The notes beneath the pieces were generated by a model. The model did not search any database, had not been told where the DNA came from, and saw only the letters and a list, made by a program, of their open reading frames with translations. DNA of 64,000 nt from Alentia gelatinosa. Taxonomy: Eukaryota; Annelida; Polychaeta; Phyllodocida; Polynoidae. The translations under genes and the position numbers were made by a program. The stretch is taken from positions 78,503,193 to 78,567,192 of the forward strand of contig OX465579.1 of NCBI GenBank assembly GCA_950022655.1, given 5' to 3'. Shown in pieces: positions 47,444-59,127 of the stretch (position 1 is its first letter; the number at the start of each line of letters is the position of its first letter).

Positions 47444-47522
47444 TCACATGATCAAGGATAATTTGCATATTCAATTATTGATCATGTGACAGATCACATG
47501 ATCAATTGTCTGGGTATATAAG
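47444..47522 (+). promoter_or_regulatory. Promoter of the 159-170 aa gene, copy 1
   Basis: TCACATGA (47444), AATTTGCATATTC (47460), TCATGTGA (47482), TCACATGA (47494) and TATATAAGG (47515). The two inner boxes are separated by CAGA. A transcribed leader beginning near CAGACATCCAGTCAGTC should follow about 30 bp after the TATA box. Confidence 0.75.
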
Positions 47523-47687
47523 GGATTGATTTTCAGACATCCAGTCAGTCTGACTAAATCACCACTGAGGACCATTAGTCCCGACTACATTCTCTCACAG
47601 GTGAAGCTTCATTAGACTCTATGCATTGAATGATGCCGTGTTTATTTTCAGGCATCCAGTCAGTCCAAACTATCTATAGTCTCTACT

Positions 47688-48200
47688 ATGTCCTTCTCTA
47701 TATTTTCAGGTGAAACTACTATGGCTACTCAGGAATGGCGCGCACCTGTTTCAAGTGTGATTCCCAGCTTCAAAATAATCGACTATGATGCACCTGGATG
47801 GGTGAAGGGAGCAAAGGTTGCCCTGTACCACTATGGAGATGATTACATGCCATCGACTTTCATCTTAGCCATTGTGCATGAACCTAAGGAGGAACCATCA
47901 GAGGGTGAAGTTCATATGATCGAGATACATGAAGATACAGATAAAGCATCATTGACGAAGTTTCCCTTAGAGGCCTGGAAACATCTGTTGGAAAACAGGC
48001 AGGAATTTCTACAGCAAGCAGCATTCTGTGGGCCACCTATAGACTTAGTGAGATATGTGGTCTACAGGAACGAGTCTGGAGTGACATTTGCCAAAGTGAA
48101 CGATGTACGGAATTTGAAAATCCGAATGTCATCTAGAGAAGCTATTTTGTTAGCTACCAGCATGCACAATGCCGAGTTCCATAGGCTGAAAAAAAAGTGA
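47688..48200 (+). CDS. Unrecognised 159-170 aa protein, copy 1
   Basis: The ORF opens at 47688, but the ATG at 47721 (MATQEWRAP) lies directly after TATTTTCAGGTGAAACTACT, which looks like a splice acceptor, so a 159-aa product is favoured. Two possible halves: a strand-rich part with YHYGDDYMPSTFILAIVHEP ending in a helix FPLEAWKHLLENRQEF, and a second with LVRYVVYRNESGVTFAKV, LKIRMSSREAILLATSMH. This strands-then-helix plan loosely recalls PC4-type single-stranded DNA-binding coactivators, but that is only an impression. The C-terminus is basic (RLKKK). AATAAA overlaps the region just past the stop. No transmembrane segment or signal peptide. Confidence 0.75.
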   Translation: MSFSIFSGETTMATQEWRAPVSSVIPSFKIIDYDAPGWVKGAKVALYHYGDDYMPSTFILAIVHEPKEEPSEGEVHMIEIHEDTDKASLTKFPLEAWKHLLENRQEFLQQAAFCGPPIDLVRYVVYRNESGVTFAKVNDVRNLKIRMSSREAILLATSMHNAEFHRLKKK

Positions 48201-48449
48201 AAAAATAAATGGAAAAATGATCTAATATTGCTTCCAGTGTTTTTATTGATCATTTTAGATATGAATACCGCAGTAACAATTAGACCAAGGACAAAATCCA
48301 TGCTCTTGAATATATATTTTGGAAACAAGTTGCCAGATATGCATCTACAGATGGCTTCAGTAGTATAGTGTGGAGAGATTAAGGTAAAATGATGTTACTT
48401 TATTTTTAAAGCGACACCTACCGGTTTGAGTCAATTGGCATGTCATCTG

Positions 48450-48780
48450 TCACATGATCAAGGATAATTTGCATATTCAATTATTGATCATGTGACAGAT
48501 CACATGATCAATTGTCTGGGTATATAAGGGATTGATTTTCAGACATCCAGTCAGTCTGACTAAATCGCCACTGAGGATCATTAGTCCCGACTACATTCTC
48601 TCACAGGTGAAGCTTCATTAGACTCTATGCATTGAATGATTCCGTGTTCATTTTCAGGCATCCAGTCAGTCCAAACTATCCATAGTCTCTACTATGTCCT
48701 GTCACATGATCAAGGATAATTTGCATATTCAATTATTGATCATGTGACAGATCACATGATCAATTGTGTGGGTATATAAA
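48450..48780 (+). promoter_or_regulatory. Two tandem promoter-leader cassettes before gene copy 2
   Basis: Cassette A (TCACATGA 48450, TCATGTGA 48488, TCACATGA 48500, TATATAAGG 48521, leader to about 48700) has no ORF. It runs directly into cassette B (boxes at 48702, 48740, 48752, TATATAAAG 48773), which leads into the second gene. The cassettes are near-identical to 47424-47695. Leader segments contain CACAGGTGAAG and TTTTCAGGCATCC, possible donor and acceptor of a ~51-nt intron. Confidence 0.75.
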
Positions 48781-48945
48781 GGATTGATTTTCAGACATCC
48801 AGTCAGTCTGACTAAATCACCACTGAGGATCATAAGTCCTGACTACATTCTCTCACAGGTGAAGCTTCATTAGACTCTATGCATTGAATGATTCCGTGTT
48901 TATTTTCAGGCATCGAGTCAGTCCAAACCATCTATAGTCTCTACT

Positions 48946-49458
48946 ATGTCCTTCTCTATATTTTCAGGTGAAACTACTATGGCTACTCAGGAATGGCGCG
49001 CACCTGTTTCAAGTGTGATTCCCACCTTCAAAACAATCGACTATGATGCACCTGGATGGGCGAAGGGAGCAAAGGTTACCATGTATCACTATGGAGATGA
49101 TTTCATGCCATCGACTTTCATCTTAGCCATTGTGCATGAACCTAAGGAGGAACCATCAGAGGGTGAAGTTCATATGATCGAGATACATGAAGATATAGAT
49201 AAAGCATCATTGACGAAGTTTCCCTTAGAGGCCTGGAAACATCTGTTGGAAAACACGCAGGAATTTTTCCGGCTAGCATTATCCGGTGGGCCACCTATAG
49301 ACTTAGTGAGATATGTGGTCTACAGGAACGAGTCTGGAGTGACATTTGCCAAAGTGAACGATGTACGGAATTTGAAAATTCGAATGTCATCTAGAGAAGC
49401 TATTTTGTTTGCTACCAGCATGCACAATGCAGAGTTCCATAGGCTGAAAAAAAAGTGA
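48946..49458 (+). CDS. Unrecognised 159-170 aa protein, copy 2
   Basis: A tandem paralogue of 47688-48200, offset 1258 bp, same length and reading frame, about 90 percent or more identical by eye at the protein level. Most differences cluster in two places: KTIDYDAPGWAKGAKVTMYHYGDDF and the segment after LLEN (TQEFFRLALSGGPP versus RQEFLQQAAFCGPP). The favoured start is MATQEWRAP at 48979. An intact frame with mainly clustered changes suggests the copy has been maintained. The stop overlaps TGAAAAAATAAATGG. Confidence 0.75.
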   Translation: MSFSIFSGETTMATQEWRAPVSSVIPTFKTIDYDAPGWAKGAKVTMYHYGDDFMPSTFILAIVHEPKEEPSEGEVHMIEIHEDIDKASLTKFPLEAWKHLLENTQEFFRLALSGGPPIDLVRYVVYRNESGVTFAKVNDVRNLKIRMSSREAILFATSMHNAEFHRLKKK

Positions 49459-49639
49459 AAAAATAAATGGAAAAATGATCCAATATTGCTTCCAGTGTTT
49501 TCATTGAACATTTTAGATATGAATACCGCAGTAACAATTAGACCAAGGACAAAATCCATGCTCTTGAATATATATTTTTGAAACAAGTTGCCAGATATGC
49601 ATCTACAGATGGCTTCAGTAGTATAGTGTGGAGAGATGT

Positions 49640-50380
49640 TACTTTATTTTTGGTTTTAAGATCGGGCTCTTAAAAGAGCCCTACAAAAATTAGACTCGTG
49701 CAGATGAGCCAGATGCGCAAAGAGACAGTAGTAAAGAAAAAAAGCATTCCCCGCTTTGTTTAAGAAATTATACGAGGTCATAGATGACCAGGTGTCAGCT
49801 GAGACATTTGAAGGGCAGATTTGTGTTCTCTGAAAGGTGTCACAAACCCTGATTTCCATGTGCTGCCACATCCACCTTTGAAAAATAAAGTTGTTCATAC
49901 ATAGTTTTAACTACCCTTTATTATTCCATGCTTACTTAACCTGGTGGTGCTAGATAAGGTTTCTTTGGATCGGTAATGTTTCATACGAGCAAAAAATGCA
50001 GTATTGGACTGCCTGACGCGACCTCTAGTGGATCAGACTTTCAGATGAGTTATTTGGTTTTACTTTTGGTTTAAAGATCGAGCTCTTAGAAGAGCTCTGA
50101 AAAAATTAGGCTCTCTCCCAGTGTGAGCCGAAAGATATGTGGTAATGGAAAAATAAAGACAAAGCGTTCCCCGCTTTGTTTAAGAAATTATATTAACCTG
50201 ACAGTGCCAAGGTCTGAGGTTGACAGTGTAGTGTAATAAGCATATATTTCAAGAACAGATTCGCGTTCTGTGAAAGGTGTCACTTCCGTGTCCCTTTGCA
50301 TCCACCTTTGAAACTTAGAGTTGTATATCAGTTTTAACCACCCTTCATAATTCCGTGCTTGCTTAACTTGGTGGTGCTAG
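49640..50380. repeat. R-repeat units after gene copy 2
   Basis: Two further R units. The hairpin at 49664-49681 reads GGGCTCTTAAAAGAGCCC, fully self-complementary although both outer arms differ from the GAGCTC version. AAAGCGTTCCCCGCTTTGT recurs at 50161-50179. Confidence 0.8.
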
Positions 50381-51440
50381 CATTGAAGTAGAAGGAGGTT
50401 TAGAGTATTCTGAAGAAATTTGTCGTTTACTTTTCCCTATCATCCACATCTAGGACAGTGCTACATAAACAAATCATTGTGATTTGACACCACTAGAGGT
50501 CATCACTATTTGATTCTGTCATAGTTTACATATATACGTATACTAATTCACCATATGTTTTTACAGTCTGGCTATCAATGTTTAGTATTGTGTGAAATTA
50601 TTGAAAAATAGAATGGCACTGAGGAAATAACTGTTCCAAACCCATAGAACTGTTCGTATATATTTAAGGGTTTAAACACCAATATTCGGTCACGCATAGT
50701 TGGCTTATTAGATGTATGTCCGAATTGTGATACCATTAAAATTGGGTACCACAGTACATACACGTCTGGTCCAAACTTTTGCAAACATGATAAGAAAAAA
50801 CTGGTGCACAGCACTGCTATTCCTACACATGGGGATTAGTGCAGAAATGACAGTGCTGTAATTCACCATCCAAAAGTATTTGATAAAATTCACTACCAAT
50901 TGTCAAAGATACACCAACAGCCATCGTCAGTTGTATTTGACACCACTAGAGGTCATCACTATTTGATTCTGTCATACTTTACATATATGCGTATACTAAT
51001 TCACCATATATTTCTTACCGTATGGCTATCAATGTTAATCATTGTGTGAAACCATTGAAAAATAGAATGGCACTGAGGAAATTACCGTTCCAAACCCCAT
51101 ATGAACTGTTCATATATATTTAAGGGTTAAAACACCCATATTAGGTCACACATAGTTAGCTTATTAGATGTAAGTCAGTATTGTGATACCATGAATATTG
51201 GCCTAACAGTACATACACATGTGGTCCAAGCTTTTGCAAGCGTGGTGAGAAAAAATTGGTGTCACAGCGCCGGAATTACTATACATGGGGATTTGTGTAG
51301 TAATGAGGGTGCTGTAATTCACCATCTAAAAGTAGCGGATAAAATTCACTACCAATTGCCTTGTCAGTCGTAAAAAGTGGAGACAACAAATGATAGATGA
51401 CTAATGTTCTTGAGTTTATTTATTCATTCAGACATCAATA
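50381..51440. repeat. Tandem duplication of ~453 bp, no supported gene
   Basis: 50483-50905 and 50936-51362 are diverged direct copies, both starting TTTGACACCACTAGAGGTCA and ending CACTACCAATTG. Short ORFs on either strand are not conserved between the copies, which argues against coding function. Confidence 0.75.
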
Positions 51441-52590
51441 CTTCACAATTAAAAGGCATAAGAATGTATATTACCTATTTCCATTGCTACTCATATGATT
51501 TCCATCATTCACGGGCTACGCTATGTGGACAGTAGGATCTGTGGCGTAGTTCTAACTAGTCTCTTTTTCTTATGGCATCCAAGTGATATTAGCTTATCAT
51601 TATCATACTTCTACCCTTGGATTCCATAAAAAATCTAGACTATTTGTGGTATTTGGGGTTCATGTTCTTTACCTGAACTTCCCAGGAACATGGGTCTTCA
51701 AAGACTTTTGCTTTCCTGCTAGGCTGTGCGGACAGTAGAATCTGTGGCGTAGTTGTGTAGTAAACTAGTCTCTTTTTCTAATGGCATCCAAGTGACAGTA
51801 GCTTATCATCATTATACTCCTGTCCTTGGAACCCATTAAGAAAACCTAGACTATTTGCAGTGGGGTTCATGTTCTTAAGCTGAAGATAAAAGTTTCATCC
51901 ATGAAGCTGCTCATGTTGTCTGCCTCCAAACACTCACAGTATACAGTATTGTCCATGAAGGTGTGAAATACTTCCTGGACTGACGCTATATGGGAGAGGC
52001 TCTTGTGCAGTTCTGTACCTGATGAAAAAATTACATGAAAAATAAAAACACAAAGTGCCGAAGGTTGTCGGCCTCCAAACACCACAGTATGCAGCATTGT
52101 CTCAAAGGGTACTTGAGAGACCAATGCATCATACGGTGGGATCTGGGGGTCAGGGATTTGTGGGCTCTGGCACTACTTCGGGATGTCTCCACAAACCTCT
52201 GAAAGTTGTCAGCCTCCAATCCCAGTGCTGGAAAACATTGTCTCAAAGGGCATAAAATACATCTGAGAGCAGTGCTATACAGCGAGGGGATTTGGGGGTA
52301 GGGGCATGTGGCCAGTCTGAGTCCGTTCCCAGGAACATGGGTCTTCAAAGACTTTTGCTTTCTTCCAGAATGACTCAACACATGGAGAGACTAACTTTAT
52401 ATACTCTTGTGAAGTCGAGTGACTGGCTGAGTAAATTTGCATATTCGGTGAGAGTGCTGAAATTTGCATATTGGGCGAGAGACAATGTGACAGGGTAAGA
52501 AAATTTGCATATTGGGCCAGTTCTGGGTAGTCTGCATTGAAAAGAAGGTCCTTCTTCGTTGATGTAGTAGTTTTCACAGTACTCATTTGT
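51441..52590 (-). pseudogene. Decayed paralogues of the Bcl-2-like gene 5' end and promoter
   Basis: On the minus strand, 52445 down to about 52300 matches the promoter and first 30 codons of the gene at 39216-39689: ATGCAAATTTACTCAG, GTATATAAAG, AGTCTCTCCATGTG, GAGTCATTCTG, then AAAGTCTTTGAAGACCCATG and GGACTCAGACTGGCC, with indels and no intact frame. A shorter copy of the same 5' coding stretch is at 51683-51716. The rest (51530-51890) is a ~200-bp tandem duplication. Nothing resembling BH1 or BH2 remains. Confidence 0.6.
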
Positions 52591-55500
52591 TCATATCTTT
52601 ACTGTACTACCATAGATGATGAGCTAATAAGGCCCACAAGTTGAATGCTCAAGTTCAAAATCCTTTTTCCTGAGATGAATTGGATGCTTTGGCTACTGTG
52701 AGATATGATGAGATGAAATAGACCACAAGTTGAATGTGCATCTTCAAAATCCGTTTTGTTCAAACAAGTTGGAAAATTTATTAGTCATCTGCCTATCATG
52801 CATCTACAGACATCCTCAGGGTAAGGAAAAATGAATGTTGAAAAGCAAAATCCGAATTTAGAATTACAATTTCAATAAATTCTGATATTTTCCAAGATAA
52901 AAAATTTCTCCTCTCTTCATATCTTTACGGTATATTCACACACAGTGAGACTAATAGGCCAACAGGTTCAAGGCTCAAGTTCAAAATCATTTTTCCTGAG
53001 ATGAATTGGATACTTTGACTACTGTCAGGTATGATGAGATGAAACAGACCACAAGTTGAATCTTCATATTCAAAATCCGTTTTGTTCAAACAAGTTGGAA
53101 AGTTTATTAGTCATCTGCCTATCATGCATCCATAGACATCCTCAGGATGAGAAAGAATGAATGTTGAAAAGCAAAATCCGAATTTAGAAATAAACATTCA
53201 ATAAATCGAAAATTTTCCAAGTAAAAAAAAATTCTCCTCTCTTCATATTTCTACTGTACTACCACACATGATGAGATGATCAGGCACACAAGTTGAATGC
53301 TCAAGTTCAAAATCCTTTTTCCTGAGATGAATTAGATAGTTTGGCTACTGTCAGATATGATGAGATGAAAAAGACCACAAGTTCAATCTTCATCTTCAAA
53401 ATCTGTTTAGTTCAAACAAGTTGGAAAATTTATTGGTCATCTGCCTATCATGCAGCCACAGGCATCCTCATGGTGAGAAAAAATGAATGTTGAAAATCAA
53501 AATCCGAATTTAGAATTACAATTTCAATAAATTCTGATATTTTCCAAGATAAAAAATTTCTCCTCTCTTCATATCTTTACGGTATATTCACACACAGTGA
53601 GACTAATAGGCCAACAGGTTCAAGGCTCAAGTTCAAAATCATTTTTCCTGAGATGAATTGGATACTTTGACTACTGTCAGGTATGATGAGATGAAACAGA
53701 CCACAAGTTGAATCTTCATATTCAAAATCCGTTTTGTTCAAACAAGTTGGAAAGTTTATTAGTCATCTGCCTATCATGCATCCATAGACATCCTCAGTAT
53801 GAGAAAGAATGAATGTTGAAAAGCAAAATCCGAATTTAGAAATAAACATTCAATAAATCGAAAATTTTCCAAGTAAAAAAAAATTCTCCTCTCTTCATAT
53901 TTCTACTGTACTACCACACATGATGAGATGATCAGGCCCACAAGTTGAATGCTCAAGTTCAAAATCCTTTTTCCTGAGATGAATTAGATAGTTTGGCTAC
54001 TGTCAGATATGATGAGATGAAAAAGACCACAAGTTCAATCTTCATCTTCAAAATCTGTTTAGTTCAAACAAGTTGGAAAATTGATTGGTCATCTGCCTAT
54101 CATGCAGCCACAGGCATCCTCATGGTGAGAAAAAATGAATGTTGAAAATCAAAATCCGAATTTAGAATTACAATTTCAATAAATTCTGATATTTTCCAAG
54201 ATAAAAAATTTCTCCTCTCTTCATATTTTTACGGTATATTCACACACAGTGAGACTAATAGGCCAACAGGTTCAAGGCTCAAGTTCAAAATCATTTTTCC
54301 TGAGATGAATTGGATACTTTGACTACTGTCAGGTATGATGAGATGAAACAGACCACAAGTTGAATCTTCATATTCAAAATCCGTTTTGTTCAAACAAGTT
54401 GGAAAGTTTATTAGTCATCTGCCTATCATGCATCCATAGACATCCTCAGGATGAGAAAGAATGAATGTTGAAAAGCAAAATCTGAATTTAGAAATAAACA
54501 TTCAATAAATCGAATATTTTCCAAGTAAAAAGAAATTCTCCTCTCTTCATATCTTCTCTGTACTACCAGACATGATGAGATGATCAGGCCCACAAGTTGA
54601 ATGCTCAAGTTCAAAATCCTTTTTCCTGAGATGAATTAGATAGTTTGGCTACTGTCAGATATGATGAGATGAAAAAGACCACTAGTTCAATCTTCATCTT
54701 CAAAATCTGTTTAGTTCAAACAAGTTGGAAAATTTATTGGTCATCTGCCTATCATGCATCCACAGGCATCCTCATGGTGAGAAAAAATGAATGTTGAAAA
54801 TCAAAATCCGAATTTAGAATTACAATTTCAATAAATTCTGATATTTTCCAAGATAAAAAATTTCTCCTCTCTTCATATTTTTACGGTATATTCACACACA
54901 GTGAGACTAATAGGCCAACAGGTTCAAGGCTCAAGTTCAAAATCATTTTTCCTGAGATGAATTGGATACTTTGACTACTGTCAGGTATGATGAGATGAAA
55001 CAGACCACAAGTTGAATCTTCATATTCAAAATCCGTTTTGTTCAAACAAGTTGGAAAGTTTATTAGTCATCTGCCTATCATGCATCCATAGACATCCTCA
55101 GGATGAGAAAGAATGAATGTTGAAAAGCAAAATCCGAATTTAGAAATAAACATTCAATAAATCGAATATTTTCCAAGTAAAAAAAAATTCTCCTCTCTTC
55201 ATATCTTCTCTGTACTACCACACATGATGAGATGATCAGGCCCACAAGTTGTATGCTCAAGTTCAAAATCCTTTTTCCTGAGATGAATTAGATAGTTTGG
55301 CTACTGTCAGATATGATGAGATGAAAAAGACCACAAGTTCAATCTTCATCTTCAAAATCTGTTTAGTTCAAACAAGTTGGAAAATGTATTGGTCATCTGC
55401 CTATCATGCATCCACAGGCATCCTCATGGTGAGAAAAAATGAATGTTGAAAATCAAAATCCGAATTTAGAATTACAATTTCAATAAATTCTGATATTTTC

Positions 55501-57055
55501 CAAGAAACAAAATTTCTCCTCTCTTCATATCTTTATGGTATATTCACACACAGTGAGACTAATAGCCCAACAGGTTCAAGGCTCAAGTTCAAAATCATTT
55601 TTCCTGAGATGAATTGGATACTTTGACTACTGTCAGGTATGATGAGATGAAACAGACCACAAGTTAAATCTTCATATTCAAAATCCGTTTTGTTCAAACA
55701 AGTTGGAAAGTTTATTAGTCATCTGCCTATCATGCATCCATAGACATCCTCAGGATAAGAAAGAATGAATGTTGAAAAGCAAAATCCGAATTTAGAAATA
55801 AACATTCAATAAATCGAAAATTTTCCAAGTAAAAAAAAATTCTCCTCTCTTCATATTTCTACTGTACTACCACACATGATGAGATGATCAGGCCCACAAG
55901 TTGAATGCCCAAGTTCAAAATCCTTTTTCCTGAGATGAATTAGATAGTTTGGCTACTGTCAGATATGATGAGATGAAAAAGACCACAAGTTCAATCTTCA
56001 TCTTCAAAATCTGTTTAGTTCAAACAAGTTGGAAAATTTATTGGTCATCTGCCTATCATGCATCCACAGGCATCCTCATGGTGAGAAAAAATGAATGTTG
56101 AAAATCAAAATCCGAATTTAGAATTACAATTTCAATAAATTCTGATATTTTCCAAGATAAAAAATTTCTCCTCTCTTCATATCTTTACGGTATATTCACA
56201 CACAGTGAGACTAATAGGCCAACAGGTTCAAGGCTCAAGTTCAAAATCATTTTTCCTGAGATGAATTGGATACTTTGACTACTGTCAGGTATGATGAGAT
56301 GAAACAGACCACAAGTTGAATCTTCATATTCAAAATCCGTTTTGTTCAAACAAGTTGGAAAGTTTATTAGTCATCTGCCTATCATGCATCCATAGACATC
56401 CTCAGGATGAGAAAGAATGAATGTTGAAAAGCAAAATCCGAATTTAGAAATAAACATTCAATAAATCGAATATTTTCCAAGTAAAAAGAAATTCTCCTCT
56501 CTTCATATTTCTACTGTACTACCACACATGATGAGATGATCAGGCCCACAAGTTGAATGCTCAAGTTCAAAATCCTTTTTCCTGAGATGAATTAGATAGT
56601 TTGGCTACTGTCAGATATGATGAGATGAAAAAGACCACAAGTTCAATCTTCATCTTCAAAATCTGTTTAGTTCAAACAAGTTGGAAAATTTATTGGTCAT
56701 CTGCCTATCATGCATCCACAGGCATCCTCATGGTGAGAAAAAATGAATGTTGAAAATCAAAATCCGAATTTAGAATTACAATTTCAATAAATTCTGATAT
56801 TTTCCAAGATAAAAAATTTCTCCTCTCTTCATATCTTTACGGTATATTCACACACAGTGAGACTAATAGGCCAACAGGTTCAAGGCTCAAGTTCAAAATC
56901 ATTTTTCCTGAGATGAATTAGATAGTTTGGCTACTGTCAGATATGATGAGATGAAATAGACCAAGAGATGAATGTTCATCTTTAAAATCCGTTTTGTTCA
57001 AACAATTTGGAAAATTTATTTGTCATCTGCCTATCAAGCATCCACAGATATCCTC
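52591..57055. repeat. Satellite block 2 with ~652-bp higher-order repeat
   Basis: The same monomer family as 40.4-43.8 kb, here ordered as alternating A and B monomers (about 326 bp each). A carries CATCCATAGACATCCTCAGGATGAG and TTGGATACTTTGACTACTGTCAGG; B carries CATCCACAGGCATCCTCATGGTGAG and TTAGATAGTTTGGCTACTGTCAGA. A-type marks occur at about 53128, 53779, 54431, 55083, 55737 and 56388, spaced 651-654 bp. Copies are nearly identical, so the array is young. Confidence 0.92.
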
Positions 57056-57158
57056 AGTATATTGTTTTTATATCATCTCTAGATATATATGTAATACATA
57101 TATCTTATTAAATAAATTCATCAAGGATATAATAGTAATAATAATAATAAAATTGGGT

Positions 57159-57231
57159 GGGGAGTTAGCTCAGTCAGTTAAGCACTCGACTTGTTATCAT
57201 AAGATCGTAGGTTCGAATCCCTGTAAACCCC
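57159..57231 (+). repeat. tRNA-like sequence (pseudo-tRNA or SINE head)
   Basis: An A box TAGCTCAGTCAG (57166-57177) and perfect B box GGTTCGAATCC (57210-57220) lie within a 73-nt unit whose ends GGGGAG and ACCCCT could pair. The anticodon arm (CTCGACTTGTTATCATAAG) does not form a proper 5-bp stem with a 7-nt loop. A T-rich stretch (pol III terminator-like) follows at about 57237-57245. A functional tRNA is unlikely. Confidence 0.6.
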
Positions 57232-57738
57232 TCAATGTTTTTTTAATTTTTATCATTTTTTAAAATGTACACAATGTATGAACTTAATAAAGTGTCTTGG
57301 GACACCAACAATTAAAGAGGTCCCAGGTCTATTGGAAGAGTGACGTCGGCCGCACTTGTGCGTGTAATTTCACTCGCTTTCCGTTGGAATTAAGCAATGA
57401 CACTTTAACACAAGTAAGGGATACATATAACCTATAAACATACAAAAAATTGAGAGGATCGGCCACTTCCATCTGCCAGAATTAACGTTTTAATATGACA
57501 CATCAGGCTATCAATCGATAACGGCTAGGGTCGTTACGCTGATACCCGGGGTAGCAAACGTATCCTCTGGTGGCCAGTGTTACTCTGGATCATGTGACTC
57601 TTGTGAGAAATTTGCATATTCACTTCTTTGGTCATGTGACCCTATGAAAAAATTTGCATATAACACCTCCCAGATCATGTGACACACAAAGAAATGTGTA
57701 AACTGGGTCAGGGGTCATACCCCAGAGTGACAATCGAA
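57232..57738. other. Spacer with M-box/octamer modules
   Basis: No gene from 57240 to 57580. At 57590-57682, TCATGTGA occurs at 57590, 57632 and 57675, and AAATTTGCATAT at 57608 and 57650, matching the regulatory modules of the region. Confidence 0.6.
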
Positions 57739-57903
57739 GAAATTCTCAGATTGAACTACCTACTCAGAAGACCCCTTAGGATATTCGAGGCTCATGAGAT
57801 GGTAACTTCTAGTGGGACTCGGAATACCAGAGACGCATCTACAGACACGACAGAAGTGCTCCATGAGAGGGAAACTAAGGATGTGTCCACACAGACTGAC
57901 TGA
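57736..57903 (+). pseudogene. 5'-truncated copy of the 72-aa gene
   Basis: Sequence identical or nearly so to 61017-61184 from EEILRLNY onward, ending KDVSTQTD, but the N-terminal codons are replaced by unrelated DNA at a junction near 57735. An ORF continues upstream to 57679 by chance. AATAAA is at about 57923. Confidence 0.6.
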
Positions 57904-58089
57904 GGAGGCACATGTGCAAAGGAATAAATGAAACTAAAACTTACATTTTTCATGTCTTTTATTCCAATGACTTCATCATAGCATTGAATTGAATAAAAAA
58001 TTACACAGTGATATAGTCTAAAACTTACAATGAGATTATTATGCCATATGAGCACTATAGCATTGCCTGTATGGTCATAAATGGGAAGA

Positions 58090-58880
58090 TGAAGGCTTAG
58101 GGAGTTATATCTGACATGGTGCCAAAGAAGTAGTGGGGGAAGGCTTACGGAGTTATATCTGACATGGTGCCAAAGAAGTAGTGGGGGAAGGCTTATGGAG
58201 TTATATCTGACATGGTGCCAAAGAAGTAGTGGGGGAAGGCTTACAGAGATAGATCTGTCATGGTGCCGAAGGAGTAGTGGGGGTAGGCTCAGGGAGTTAT
58301 ATCTGACATGGGGCCAGAGGAGTAGTGGGGGAAGGCTTGGGGAGTTCTATCTGGGACAGTGCCAGATGAGTAGTGGGGGAAGGCTTAGGGAGTTATATCT
58401 GACACGGTGACAGATGAGTAGTGGGGGAAGCCTTAGGGAGTTATATCTGGCACAGTGCCAGATGAGTAGTGGGGGAAGGCTTAGGGAGTTATATATGGGA
58501 CAGTGCCAAATGAGTAGTGGGGGTAGGCTCAGGGAGTTATATCTGACATGGTGCCAGAGGAGTAGTGGGGGAAAGCTTAGGGAGTTCTATCTGGGACAGT
58601 GCCAAATGAGTAGTGGGGGGAGGCTTAGGGAGTTATATCTGACATGGGGCCAAAGGAGTAGTGGGGGAATGCTCATACACATGGATCTGGCATGGTGCCA
58701 GAGGAGTAGTGGGAGAAGGCTTATACACACGGATCTGGCATGGTGCCAAAGGAGTAGTGGGGAAAACCCTAGAGAGTTATATCTGGCAGAGCCCAAAGGA
58801 GTAGTGGGAGAAGGCTTATACACATGGATCTGGCATGGTGCCAAAATATGGCCAAATGAGTAGTGGGGGAAGGTTTACAT
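58090..58880. repeat. 48-bp minisatellite, plus-orientation copy
   Basis: The same array as 44225-44925 on the other strand (AGTAGTGGGGGAAGGCTTAG, GGAGTTATATCTGNCA, NGTGCCA). Open frames of 71 and 149 codons result from the multiple-of-three period, separated by one stop near 58411. Confidence 0.88.
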
Positions 58881-59127
58881 AGATGGATCTGGCAAGGTGT
58901 AAAAATATGGCCAAATGAGCACTAGTACCAGGCTTACATAGTGTGATTTCCCCCCCGAACCAGGTGCGGAAATAGGAGCATAGGAAAAAACCAGGTGTGG
59001 AAGGAAGGGCATACGATCACGTTACCTAGGACTACACGTGCCAAACAAAATACCATGGCCGGACCCAGGGCCCTGTCTGCCCATATCAACCATTCCCGCC
59101 TTTTCCTGGCCCCGGAGGTGGATATTC

